Below are positions 1 through 6,029 of a DNA stretch of 12,138 bases, piece after piece. The position numbers and the translations under genes are program-made. Position 1 is the stretch's first letter. Every line of letters starts with the position of its first letter. Source of the DNA: an uncultured Clostridia bacterium. Its GTDB lineage: Bacteria; Bacillota; Clostridia; TANB77; CAG-508. The notes under the pieces were generated by a model that had not been told where the DNA came from, made no database searches, and saw only the letters and a program-made list of their open reading frames with translations. The stretch lies in contig CAKPLD010000038.1 in the NCBI GenBank assembly GCA_934167225.1, positions 1 through 12,138 of the forward strand. Reading direction: 5' to 3'.

Positions 1-272
1 TGCCAATCTTTTCTTAGTAGTCTTTCTATTCCTGGTGATGATATTTCTAAAAAGTATTGTTCTTCTATTGGATTTGCCTCGTCAATTATTTCTTTTATTT
101 CGTTATTTACTTTTTCACAATCGTCTAAAGAAATCCCTTTGGGGCTATCTATTACTATTCTTAGTATTTTGTTTGATCCTTCCTTTATATATAATACGTC
201 ATATAATTCGTACCCAATTTTTTCTATTTGGTCTTTAACTAATTTTTCAACTTTTTCTTCAATTTTTGCCAA
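1..272 (-). CDS. rimP: Ribosome maturation factor RimP (5' part; gene runs off the window)
   Basis: RimP acts in the cytoplasm in assembly of the 30S ribosomal subunit. The first 90 residues are visible and match the RimP N-terminal domain: an acidic N-terminus, then GYELYDVLYIKEG, LRIVIDSPKGISLDDCEKV, a helix with NEIKEIIDEANPIEE, and the hallmark YFLEISSPGIERLL. The start is TTG at 272-270, chosen because GGAGGT (278-283) lies 5 bases upstream and MAKIEEKVEKLVKDQIEKIGYEL is a typical beginning; no ATG serves. A promoter and leader hairpin lie just upstream. In most bacteria rimP heads an operon with nusA and infB, which would lie outside the window. Family assignment is firm; the C-terminal half is unseen. 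Confidence 0.93.
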   Translation of the reverse strand, partial: MAKIEEKVEKLVKDQIEKIGYELYDVLYIKEGSNKILRIVIDSPKGISLDDCEKVNNEIKEIIDEANPIEEQYFLEISSPGIERLLRKDW

Positions 273-298
273 ATTTTACCTCCTATTTTACAAGAATT

Positions 299-325
299 AA
301 GAGCGAGATTTTTGTTCCCGCTCTT
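299..325 (-). promoter_or_regulatory. Hairpin in the rimP 5' leader
   Basis: AAGAGCG (299-305) pairs with CGCTCTT (319-325), a 7-bp GC-containing stem with a 13-base loop, between the rimP promoter and its ribosome binding site. No U-tract follows on the minus strand, so it is not a simple terminator. It could shape the leader, protect the mRNA 5' end or be a protein-binding site. The function is unknown; only the stem is directly visible. Confidence 0.45.
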
Positions 326-347
326 CCTCTCTCTTTATGCTTGTTAT

Positions 348-376
348 AGTATACACCTTTTTTTAACAAATTGCAA
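348..376 (-). promoter_or_regulatory. Sigma-A promoter of rimP
   Basis: On the minus strand -35 TTGCAA (376-371) and -10 TATACT (353-348) are separated by exactly 17 bases. Transcription would start near 340, giving a leader of about 70 bases containing the hairpin at 299-325. The -10 matches the consensus at 5 of 6 bases and the -35 at 4 of 6. Confidence 0.7.
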
Positions 377-393
377 GTGTTTTGGCTGTTTTT

Positions 394-961
394 TTACTCA
401 TACCTTGGAAATGGAGGTCTTGGTGGCATAGGTGGTCTGCAATTTGGTCTCATACATCCGTGGTCTTCCTAGTAATTCTCTTAAAATTAATATTCTAATT
501 AAATCATTTAGCATATTATTTCTTCCTGCTTGCCTATTTTCTCTTTCTTCATCTTTTGATTCTTTTTCTTTATCTCCTCCTCTAACATCATTATTTAAGG
601 TAATGTTTAATTGAGCTCCATTATTTACTTCAATATTGCTATATACTTCTTCTACCATTCTATCAATTTCAGCTTTTCCATATCCTCTATTATTTTGGGC
701 ACAAACTTTCCTAACCATTGGATATACTATTTTGTATATTTCTGGATATGAATTTTCTAATTCTTGTTCTATATTTCTTTTTTGAAAAAAAACAGAATTA
801 TAGTTTAAATTATTGTAACTATATGGATAATTTTCTACAAATCCATATTCATATCTTGGTTCATACCTTATTTGCTGATTTTCGTATCCACCTTGTTCGT
901 ATGTATTTTTGTACCCATTTAATGGATAACCATAAAAATTTTGCATATACTCTTCGTACAT
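394..961 (-). CDS. Tyr/Asn-rich conserved hypothetical protein with an apparent +1 frameshift near its 3' end
   Basis: No function is recognised. The start ATG (961) has AAGGAGG 7 bases upstream. Residues 1-60 are rich in Tyr, Asn and Glu (YPYSYNNLNYN), like coat-type or surface proteins. Then comes a conserved-looking block, YPEIYKIVYPMVRKVC with EIDRMVEEVYSNIEV, a charged low-complexity linker, and a hydrophobic helix LNDLIRILILRELLGRP ending at residue 167. In the original frame the gene goes on as RMYETKL and stops at 398. Skipping one C at codon 168 (CGG, 460-458) gives a Pro/Arg tail containing RPNCRPPMPPRPPFPRYE, stopping with TAA at 394, which suits the GRP lead-in far better. The predicted shifted product is 188 residues. 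The gene starts only 29 bases past the murD terminator, so its promoter is unclear. My memory of similar Clostridia proteins with Pro-rich tails supports the shift but was not checked. Confidence 0.7.
454..462 (-). other. Candidate +1 recoding site, CCA-CGG-A
   Basis: Codon 168 of the hypothetical gene at 394-961 is CGG, preceded by CCA. Reading GGA from the second base of CGG opens the frame GGA TGT ATG AGA CCA, giving Gly-Cys-Met-Arg-Pro and a proline-rich tail. An AGGAAG stretch lies about 4 bases upstream of the site and could act as a Shine-Dalgarno-like stimulator, though it also encodes Gly-Arg. This is one of only two in-frame CGG codons found in the window; the other is at the smpB shift. 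Confidence 0.5.
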
Positions 962-989
962 ATTTTAACCTCCTTAAATTTTTCGCATC

Positions 990-1026
990 AAAAAACATCT
1001 TTAGAAAATTATTTTTCCAAAGATGT
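990..1026 (-). terminator. Rho-independent terminator downstream of murD
   Basis: On the minus strand ACATCTTTGGAAAA pairs with TTTTCTAAAGATGT (14 bp including one G-U) around the loop ATAA, followed by five further T residues (994-990). It lies about 55 bases after the murD stop and ends 29 bases before the start codon at 961. Transcription of the next gene therefore needs readthrough or a promoter inside this region. Confidence 0.8.
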
Positions 1027-1035
1027 ATCATAATG

Positions 1036-1078
1036 GAAAAATCTCAATTTGGTATATTTTATTCAAGAGAGATTTTTC
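1036..1078 (-). repeat. Second inverted repeat directly after murD
   Basis: GAAAAATCTC (1036-1045) and GAGATTTTTC (1069-1078) form a perfect 10-bp stem with a 23-base loop, beginning 2 bases after the murD stop codon. No T-run follows on the minus strand, so it may protect the 3' end of the mRNA or help termination together with the stronger hairpin downstream at 990-1026. Confidence 0.5.
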
Positions 1079-1080
1079 TG

Positions 1081-2481
1081 TTACATTTTATTTACAATAT
1101 CTTTAAATCTATGTCCTCTATCATACATATTTTTGAACATATCAAAACTTGTGCTAGCTGGCGAAAATAGTACAATTTGACCTGGTGTAGCATAACGTTT
1201 TGCAAGTGTTACTGCTTGTGATAAGCTTTTTACCATGTAGATGTTTATTTCCTTATTTTCTTTTTCTTCTTCTGCTTTTACACTATCGAATATTTTTCCT
1301 GCTGTTTGCCCCATAAGTATTAGTGTTTTTACTTTACTTAGTATTGGTTTTGCAAGTGGTGTATAGTCTAAATTTTTGTCTGCTCCTCCTGCTATTAATA
1401 TTATTTCTTCATGAAACGCATTTAAACCAGATATTGTTCTAGATGGAGTAGAGCTTGCAGAGTCATTATACCATTTTACTTCATTTATTTCTTTTACAAA
1501 TTCAATTCTGTGTTCGACTCCTGGGAATTTTTTTATTACTTTTACTGCTGTTTCAAGGTCTACCAATGTTTTTGTTGCCGCAAGTGCACAGCATATATTT
1601 TCATAGTTATGTCTTCCTCTTATTGTAAGCTCTTTTGCACTTACTATGTGTTTTCTTAATTTGTCGTCACATTCTTTTATAACATCATCATCAACAATAT
1701 ATCCATTATCTAATTTTTCTTTGCTACTAAAATATATTACTTTTCCCTTTGCTTCCGCTGAACATTTTTTTGTTATTTCATTGTCGTAATTTACAATTAA
1801 AACTCCATCTCTATTTTGATATTTAAAAATGTTCTTTTTAGCTTCTATATATTCTTCGTAATCTTTATGTACATTTAAATGGTTTGGTGTTATATTTGTT
1901 ATAACAGATATACTTGGGCTAACTTCCATTCCCATTAATTGGAAACTGCTTAATTCTAATACTACTTTATCTTCTGGTTTTATTTTGTGTAATTTTGTAA
2001 ATAATGGTGTTCCTATATTTCCTCCTACATGGCAAGTATATCCTCCCTCTTTTATAATTTCAGATATTAGTGTTGTTGTCGTTGTTTTTCCGTCACTTCC
2101 CGTTACTCCTATTACTTGACATGGGCACATTTTCATAAGTAGTTCTACTTCTGTTGTTATTATTGCCCCTCTTTTGGCTTCTTCTTCTAACTCTGGTATT
2201 GTTGGTAAACAACTTGGACTGCGAAGTATTAAATTGTAATTTGTAAGTTTTGATAAATATCCTTTTCCTAATGACATTTCCATTGCATAGTTTGTAATTT
2301 TGTCTATTATTTCTTTTGGTATTTCTCCTATTTCTCTAGAATCAAATACTGTTACTTGTGCTTTTTTTTCATGAAAATAGTCTATTAATGGTATGTTACT
2401 TACACCTAGTCCTATTATTGCTACTTTTCTGTTTTTTATATATTCTTCAAATTCAATTAATTTTTCGTTTTTATATTCCAA
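1081..2481 (-). CDS. murD: UDP-N-acetylmuramoyl-L-alanine--D-glutamate ligase (MurD)
   Basis: MurD adds D-glutamate to UDP-MurNAc-L-alanine with ATP in the cytoplasmic stage of peptidoglycan synthesis. The 466-residue product has the three Mur-ligase domains: an N-terminal Rossmann-like domain (AIIGLGVSN, 21-29), the central ATP domain with P-loop GVTGSDGKTTTTT (125-137), ELSSFQL (176-182) and NHLNVHKDYEEYIEAK (200-215), and a C-terminal domain with GRHNYEN (289-295), EHRIEF (323-328), NDSASSTPSRT (339-349), AGGADKNLD (364-372) and SPASTSFDMFKNMYDRGHRFK (from 440). Length is normal. The start is TTG (2481-2479), preceded by AAGGAAG 8 bases upstream; there is no ATG before the Rossmann motif. 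It stands alone here rather than in a cell-wall gene cluster, with its own promoter at 2543-2571 and terminator at 990-1026. Confidence 0.97.
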   Translation of the reverse strand: MEYKNEKLIEFEEYIKNRKVAIIGLGVSNIPLIDYFHEKKAQVTVFDSREIGEIPKEIIDKITNYAMEMSLGKGYLSKLTNYNLILRSPSCLPTIPELEEEAKRGAIITTEVELLMKMCPCQVIGVTGSDGKTTTTTLISEIIKEGGYTCHVGGNIGTPLFTKLHKIKPEDKVVLELSSFQLMGMEVSPSISVITNITPNHLNVHKDYEEYIEAKKNIFKYQNRDGVLIVNYDNEITKKCSAEAKGKVIYFSSKEKLDNGYIVDDDVIKECDDKLRKHIVSAKELTIRGRHNYENICCALAATKTLVDLETAVKVIKKFPGVEHRIEFVKEINEVKWYNDSASSTPSRTISGLNAFHEEIILIAGGADKNLDYTPLAKPILSKVKTLILMGQTAGKIFDSVKAEEEKENKEINIYMVKSLSQAVTLAKRYATPGQIVLFSPASTSFDMFKNMYDRGHRFKDIVNKM

Positions 2482-2542
2482 TTTGAATTCTTCCTTTCCT
2501 TATTACTTTTTTTATTTTATGTTCTGTTTTTCATTTGCGTTC

Positions 2543-2571
2543 ATATTAGCACATTTTTTTTATTTTTACAA
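2543..2571 (-). promoter_or_regulatory. Extended -10 sigma-A promoter of murD
   Basis: On the minus strand -35 TTGTAA (2571-2566), a 17-base spacer ending in TGTGC, then -10 TAATAT (2548-2543). The TGTGC just before the -10 is the extended TRTGN element common in Gram-positive promoters. The promoter at 9812-9840 has a very similar spacer end (AAAAATGTGC). Transcription would start about 50 bases before the TTG start of murD. Confidence 0.65.
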
Positions 2572-2629
2572 GCTTCATGTATGTTTTTTTATTTTTAGTC
2601 CATAATATTATTAAACGGAGGTGTTTAAT

Positions 2630-2695
2630 ATGTCTAAGGGTAAAAAAAATAAAAACAAAAATAATACTAACAGTAATAATGAAAATAATCAATAA
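2630..2695 (+). CDS. 21-residue Lys/Asn-rich small protein
   Basis: This short plus-strand gene reads MSKGKKNKNKNNTNSNNENNQ and then TAA. Support is structural: a strong ribosome binding site CGGAGGTG (2616-2623) lies about 7 bases before ATG, and the stop codon is built into a perfect 21-bp terminator stem (2692-2739). The peptide is basic in its first half, Asn-rich in its second, and has no hydrophobic stretch, so it should be soluble and disordered. It runs opposite to both neighbours. No function is recognised. Lys/Asn richness is also what random AT-rich DNA would encode, so the evidence rests on the ribosome binding site and terminator. The plus-strand promoter is not clear; a weak TAATAT at 2603-2608 could be the -10. 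Confidence 0.55.
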   Translation: MSKGKKNKNKNNTNSNNENNQ

Positions 2696-2739
2696 TTATA
2701 AAAACCGTATCTTCTCGTAGATACGGTTTTTATAATTAT
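2692..2739. terminator. Bidirectional terminator, 21-bp perfect stem
   Basis: Left arm 2692-2712 and right arm 2719-2739 are perfectly complementary around the loop TCTCGT. The GC core is ACCGTATCT/AGATACGGT flanked by A- and T-runs, so either strand yields a stem with a U-tract. It overlaps the stop codon of the small plus-strand gene (2693-2695) and that of the minus-strand membrane protein (2738-2736), and so ends both convergent genes. Confidence 0.92.
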
Positions 2740-3233
2740 GTAAAAAGTGCCCATAGTACAAATGTCCATATTATGCCTTTTTGTAATTCTTTTTCATTAA
2801 ATACATCTTTAAATCTTTCTGCGATAGAGTCCATTTCTTTTCTTGCCTCTTCACTGTCGTTTATTATTTCTATATCGTAATATTCTACATCTTCTGCTGT
2901 AAAATATGCAACGAATTTTTTAGGTTCATTTATTTTTGTATTTTCTATTTTTAGGTATTTTACTCCCATGAGGTCGTCTCTTTTATTGTAAATTTGTATT
3001 TTTATATATTTTCCATCTAATTGGTTCTCTTCTGTGCTTGTTACTTCTCCCATTATCCTTCCATTTACTTTTGTAGATTGTGCAATATCTATCTTTAAAG
3101 GATTTCCTATTTCTTCTTTTGGTGTCATATTCCTATATGTGGAATTTAAGCCTACATATGTCATTATCATTGTAAATATGTAAAACAGTATTATCCATAT
3201 TATATATTTTCTAAATGTTTTTATTCTATCCAT
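2736..3233 (-). CDS. Membrane-anchored protein of unknown function
   Basis: The product has 165 residues and no recognised family. Residues 1-10 are basic (MDRIKTFRKY), followed by a hydrophobic segment about 11-29 (IIWIILFYIFTMIMTYVGL), a polar middle domain about 30-150 with beta-rich stretches (KYIKIQIYNK, KFVAYFTAEDVEYYDIEII), and a short hydrophobic C-terminus (GIIWTFVLWALFT) that ends abruptly. The middle domain probably faces outside. ATG at 3233 was chosen because GGGGG lies about 7 bases upstream and a good promoter occupies 3262-3290; the open frame continues upstream to a TTG at 3290 but would cover that promoter. It ends in the shared terminator at 2692-2739. Confidence 0.7.
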   Translation of the reverse strand: MDRIKTFRKYIIWIILFYIFTMIMTYVGLNSTYRNMTPKEEIGNPLKIDIAQSTKVNGRIMGEVTSTEENQLDGKYIKIQIYNKRDDLMGVKYLKIENTKINEPKKFVAYFTAEDVEYYDIEIINDSEEARKEMDSIAERFKDVFNEKELQKGIIWTFVLWALFT

Positions 3234-3261
3234 TTTATTTCCCCCATTTTTCTTTATGTAC

Positions 3262-3290
3262 ATTGTACTAGAATTTACTTTTTCAATCAA
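3262..3290 (-). promoter_or_regulatory. Sigma-A promoter of the 2736-3233 membrane protein gene
   Basis: On the minus strand -35 TTGATT (3290-3285), a 17-base spacer and -10 TACAAT (3267-3262). The predicted transcript begins about 20 bases before the ATG at 3233. Its position rules out the longer open frame as the true protein start. Confidence 0.7.
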
Positions 3291-3365
3291 CTTTTTTATT
3301 TTAATACACCAAAATTATAGAGTTAGTTCAACAATATCTTAATTTGCTGAATTAATTATCTCAAA

Positions 3366-4649
3366 TTACAATTTAAAATTTTCTTGCTCTCCACTACTCA
3401 TATTTTTCAAGCTGTAGCTTCCACTCTTAACCTCATCATCACCAATAACAACAACATAAGGAATTTCAAGTTTATCTGCATACTTAAATTTAGCCTTAAC
3501 CTTCTTATCCTCATAATAAATCTGCACATTTTTCCCCTCAGCTCTCAGTTTACTTGCAACCTTAGAAACATACTCAAAATTATCTGTCATAGAAATTACA
3601 AGAACATCTGAAATAGCTTTTTTCTCTGATTTTATTAGGCCTATTTCACTTAATTGATAAAATAATCTAGTAAGTCCAATAGATATTCCAACACCTGGAA
3701 GTTTTTTTTCTGTATAATATTCTGCTAAATTTTCATATCTGCCACCTGAACAAATACTTCCTAAACTTTTATATTCATTTAAAAAAGTCTCATAAACAGT
3801 GCCTGTGTAGTAATCTAGTCCCCTTGCTATTGTTAAATCTATTTTGAAATTTTGCTCTGGAATCCCAAATATTCTCATATATTTAACAACTTCTGTTAGT
3901 TCTTCTAAACCTTTACCAAATTTTTCGTTTAGAATACCAAGTTCATTTAATGATTTTATTTTTTCATCATTTGAACCATTAATTGCAATAAAACTCATTA
4001 TTTTATTAATTTTTTCTTTCTCAATATTTAATTTTTGTAATTCTTCTATTACTGCTTCTTCACCTATTTTTTCAATTTTATCTATAATTCTTAAAATATC
4101 AGCTGATTCATTGTTTAAATTTAAACTTTCAAATAAACCATTTAATATTTTTCTATTATTTATACATATTGTAAAATCTCCAAATCCTAATTCTGAAAAA
4201 GTACTGTAAATAATGTTTGGAAGTTCTGCATCATTTATTATATTTAGTTCTCCATCTCCTATTATATCTATATCGCATTGATAAAATTCTCTATATCTTC
4301 CTTTTTGTTGTCTTTCTCCTCTATAGACTTTTCCAATTTGATATCTTCTAAATGGAAATGCTAAATTGCCATAGTTTTTCGCTACATATTTTGCAAGTGG
4401 AACTGTTAAATCAAATCTTAAACTTAGGTCACTATCTCCTTTATTAAACCTATATATCTGTTTTTCTGTTTCTCCTCCTGCTTTTGCAAGTAATACTTTT
4501 GAGTCCTCTATTATTGGTGTGTCTAATGGTAAAAATCCAAATTTTTCGTAGTTTCTTTGTATTGTTTCTTTTATTTGATTAAATAATATTTGATCTTGTG
4601 GTAATAATTCCATAAATCCTGGAAGTGTACGTGGTTTTGTTTTGTTCAT
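3366..4649 (-). CDS. hisS: Histidine--tRNA ligase (HisRS)
   Basis: HisRS charges tRNA-His with histidine using ATP in the cytoplasm. The 427-residue product has the class II core: PGFMELLPQD (10-19), DLTVPLAKYVA (80-90), motif 2 FRRYQIGKVYRGERQQKGRY followed by REFYQCDIDIIG (100-131), the histidine-binding ARGLDYYTG (275-283), motif 3 GVGISIGLTRLF (319-330), and an anticodon-binding domain from about 347. The start is ATG at 4649; the open frame extends to 4739, but that stretch crosses the hairpin at 4678-4725 and includes an in-frame CGG absent from normal genes here. REFYQCDIDIIG resembles eukaryotic HisRS (REFYQCDFDIAG) rather than the usual bacterial REFHQ type. From about 3620 downwards codon use changes to AAG/GAG/GTT/CTT, unlike the A-ending codons of the rest. 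The C-terminus is a little short. It follows the HD-domain gene after a hairpin. Confidence 0.95.
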   Translation of the reverse strand: MNKTKPRTLPGFMELLPQDQILFNQIKETIQRNYEKFGFLPLDTPIIEDSKVLLAKAGGETEKQIYRFNKGDSDLSLRFDLTVPLAKYVAKNYGNLAFPFRRYQIGKVYRGERQQKGRYREFYQCDIDIIGDGELNIINDAELPNIIYSTFSELGFGDFTICINNRKILNGLFESLNLNNESADILRIIDKIEKIGEEAVIEELQKLNIEKEKINKIMSFIAINGSNDEKIKSLNELGILNEKFGKGLEELTEVVKYMRIFGIPEQNFKIDLTIARGLDYYTGTVYETFLNEYKSLGSICSGGRYENLAEYYTEKKLPGVGISIGLTRLFYQLSEIGLIKSEKKAISDVLVISMTDNFEYVSKVASKLRAEGKNVQIYYEDKKVKAKFKYADKLEIPYVVVIGDDEVKSGSYSLKNMSSGEQENFKL

Positions 4650-4677
4650 ATAAAATTCCATTCCTTTCTTTTTGTAC

Positions 4678-4725
4678 AAAAATGAACCGGTCACCAACAT
4701 GCATTTTGTGAAGAAGAACCGGTTC
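4678..4725 (-). terminator. Hairpin terminator or attenuator ahead of hisS
   Basis: On the minus strand GAACCGGT (4725-4718) pairs with ACCGGTTC (4691-4684), 8 bp with a 26-base loop, followed by ATTTTTG. It lies between the stop of the HD-domain gene (4748) and hisS (4649), so it could end the sigH-HD transcript or attenuate readthrough into hisS. Overlapping the U-tract is a perfect 14-base palindrome TTTTTGTACAAAAA (4669-4682), which could be a competing structure or operator. No T-box core sequence is present. Confidence 0.6.
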
Positions 4726-4747
4726 CAAATGAACAACAAATGAATAT

Positions 4748-5302
4748 TTATGTATCAAAAAAATAAGTTGCTTCTAAATCTGCCTCATGTGTTAATAATG
4801 CAATTGGATATTTACTAAATGCTAAACCAATTGTGTTATATTGTTCTTTTGGTTCTGTATATCCCATATGCCAACGAATTGCGTATTTTTCTTCTGGAGT
4901 TAGTTTTATGTATTCTGTTATCATCATTACTGATTTTTCTCCATGTCCATATGGAATTGTGTCATCTACTGTATAGTATGGTACTTTTTCCCATATTCCT
5001 AACGCATTTTTGGCATTTCTATAGTCTATTTTGTAATAGTTTGCTTTGCATAAATCGTGTAATAAAGCTATTAGTATTACAGATTCTGGTGGCGTTTTTA
5101 TTTCTATACATGCTGTTTTTACTTTTTCTTTTAATATTTCATATACTTTTAAACTGTGTTCTACTAGCCCATGTTCTCTACTTCCGTGGAAACGAGTACT
5201 TGCTGGTGCATTAAAAAAGTCTGTTTTTTTTATAAAATCTATTAATTCATCTATGTTTTCTCTGTTTGTACTTTTAAGTAGATTTAAAAATTCTTCTTTC
5301 AT
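4748..5302 (-). CDS. HD-domain metal-dependent phosphohydrolase
   Basis: The 184-residue protein carries the HD-superfamily metal site: EHS with H49, LLHDLCK with H82-D83, GHGEKS with H120, RWHMG with H145 and THEAD with H172 and D175. HD proteins hydrolyse phosphoester bonds of nucleotides or nucleic acids; the substrate here is not predictable. The opening APASTRFHGSREHGLVEHSL is typical of a Firmicute and phage HD subgroup. The ATG overlaps the sigH stop codon in ATGA (5302-5299), so the two are translationally coupled; AAGGAG lies about 11 bases upstream inside sigH. It sits between sigH and the hairpin ahead of hisS and is probably transcribed from the sigH promoter. The HD assignment is firm; the role is open. 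Confidence 0.87.
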   Translation of the reverse strand: MKEEFLNLLKSTNRENIDELIDFIKKTDFFNAPASTRFHGSREHGLVEHSLKVYEILKEKVKTACIEIKTPPESVILIALLHDLCKANYYKIDYRNAKNALGIWEKVPYYTVDDTIPYGHGEKSVMMITEYIKLTPEEKYAIRWHMGYTEPKEQYNTIGLAFSKYPIALLTHEADLEATYFFDT

Positions 5303-5964
5303 TTCTCTTTTTCTCCTTCTTCTATCTTTTGCTTTATCTTTATTGCTTTCTTTCTTATTCTTTGTATTGCTGTGTCTACTGATTTAACTTTACTTTGAAG
5401 TTTTTGGGCTATTTCTGCATAGCTTTCTCCATTTTTGTAATGGCTTAGTACTTTTTTTTCAAAGTCACTTAAGCTTTCATTTATTGCTGTTTCTACTACA
5501 GTAAAATATTCTTTTTTAGTTATTATGTCTAATGGGTCTTCTCCTGTTCTTCTTGTGTCTAGTACGTCTAGTACTTCTGTGTTGTCATTTTCGTCATATG
5601 CTCCTGAATTTAAAGATAAGGATGAATTTAGTGGTATGTGTTTTTGTCTGTTTGAGTTTTTTACCGCTGTTATCATTTGCCTTTCTATACAAAGCCCTGC
5701 AAATGTTTTAAATGAATTTTGTTTTTTCTCATCATATGATTTTACTGCTTTATAAAGCCCAATATATCCTTCTTGTAGCATATCCTCTTTTTCCGAGCCA
5801 ATCATGAAAAATTTGTTGGCTTTTATTCCTACAATATCTTTATATCTATCTATTAAACAGTCTAATGCTGTATTGTTTTGATTTTGTGATATTTCTTGTA
5901 ATAGTTTTTCGTCTGTCATTTGATTATATTTTTCATCAAAAAACTTATTGTTTATGTCTGACAT
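5299..5964 (-). CDS. sigH: RNA polymerase sporulation sigma factor SigH (Spo0H)
   Basis: SigH directs RNA polymerase to early stationary-phase and sporulation genes in Firmicutes. The 221-residue product has sigma-70 region 2 at about 33-110: NTALDCLIDRYK, the core-binding GSEKEDMLQEGYIGLYKAV (56-74), and FKTFAGLCIERQMITAVKNSNRQKHIPLNS, whose TRQKHIPLNS-like end is diagnostic of SigH. Region 4 at about 155-213 contains LSDFEKKVL and the helix-turn-helix SYAEIAQKLQSKVKSVDTAI. The C-terminus is Lys/Glu-rich. ATG at 5964 has AAAGGAGC about 6 bases upstream, and a perfect consensus sigma-A promoter lies just before (6000-6028). The stop overlaps the start of the HD gene by 4 bases. Length and motifs match B. 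subtilis SigH. Confidence 0.94.
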   Translation of the reverse strand: MSDINNKFFDEKYNQMTDEKLLQEISQNQNNTALDCLIDRYKDIVGIKANKFFMIGSEKEDMLQEGYIGLYKAVKSYDEKKQNSFKTFAGLCIERQMITAVKNSNRQKHIPLNSSLSLNSGAYDENDNTEVLDVLDTRRTGEDPLDIITKKEYFTVVETAINESLSDFEKKVLSHYKNGESYAEIAQKLQSKVKSVDTAIQRIRKKAIKIKQKIEEGEKEK

Positions 5965-5999
5965 TTATTGCTCCTTTTGTTTTGTTTTTTTATACAAAT

Positions 6000-6028
6000 A
6001 TTATATTCGTTAAATCTAGTAATGTCAA
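6000..6028 (-). promoter_or_regulatory. Perfect consensus sigma-A promoter of sigH
   Basis: On the minus strand -35 TTGACA (6028-6023) and -10 TATAAT (6005-6000) have 17 bases between them: full consensus at both hexamers. The -35 begins one base after the stop codon of the upstream membrane protein gene (6032-6030). Transcription should start near 5993, giving a leader of about 30 bases. Such a promoter implies strong basal expression unless repressed; no obvious operator is visible. Confidence 0.92.
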
Positions 6029-6029
6029 G

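Noticed and set aside
299..325. Hairpin as a terminator for the gene at 394-961
   Set aside because: It lies downstream of the rimP promoter on the same strand and no U-tract follows on the minus strand, so a leader element is more likely.
718..1170. Plus-strand open frame of 150 codons across 718-1170
   Set aside because: It is Phe/Leu/Ile-rich antisense to two better genes, crosses a terminator and lacks a ribosome binding site.
2692..2739. Perfect 21-bp inverted repeat as a mobile-element end or CRISPR-like repeat
   Set aside because: It is single, has a GC core with A/T flanks and sits between convergent stop codons, which is a bidirectional terminator.
3234..3290. Longer start (TTG at 3290) for the membrane protein gene
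   Set aside because: It would cover a good promoter (3262-3290) and has no ribosome binding site, while ATG 3233 has one.
4650..4739. Longer hisS start (30 extra residues upstream)
   Set aside because: The stretch crosses the hairpin at 4678-4725, contains an in-frame CGG not used in normal genes here, and the residues before MNKTKPRTLPGF match no HisRS N-terminus.
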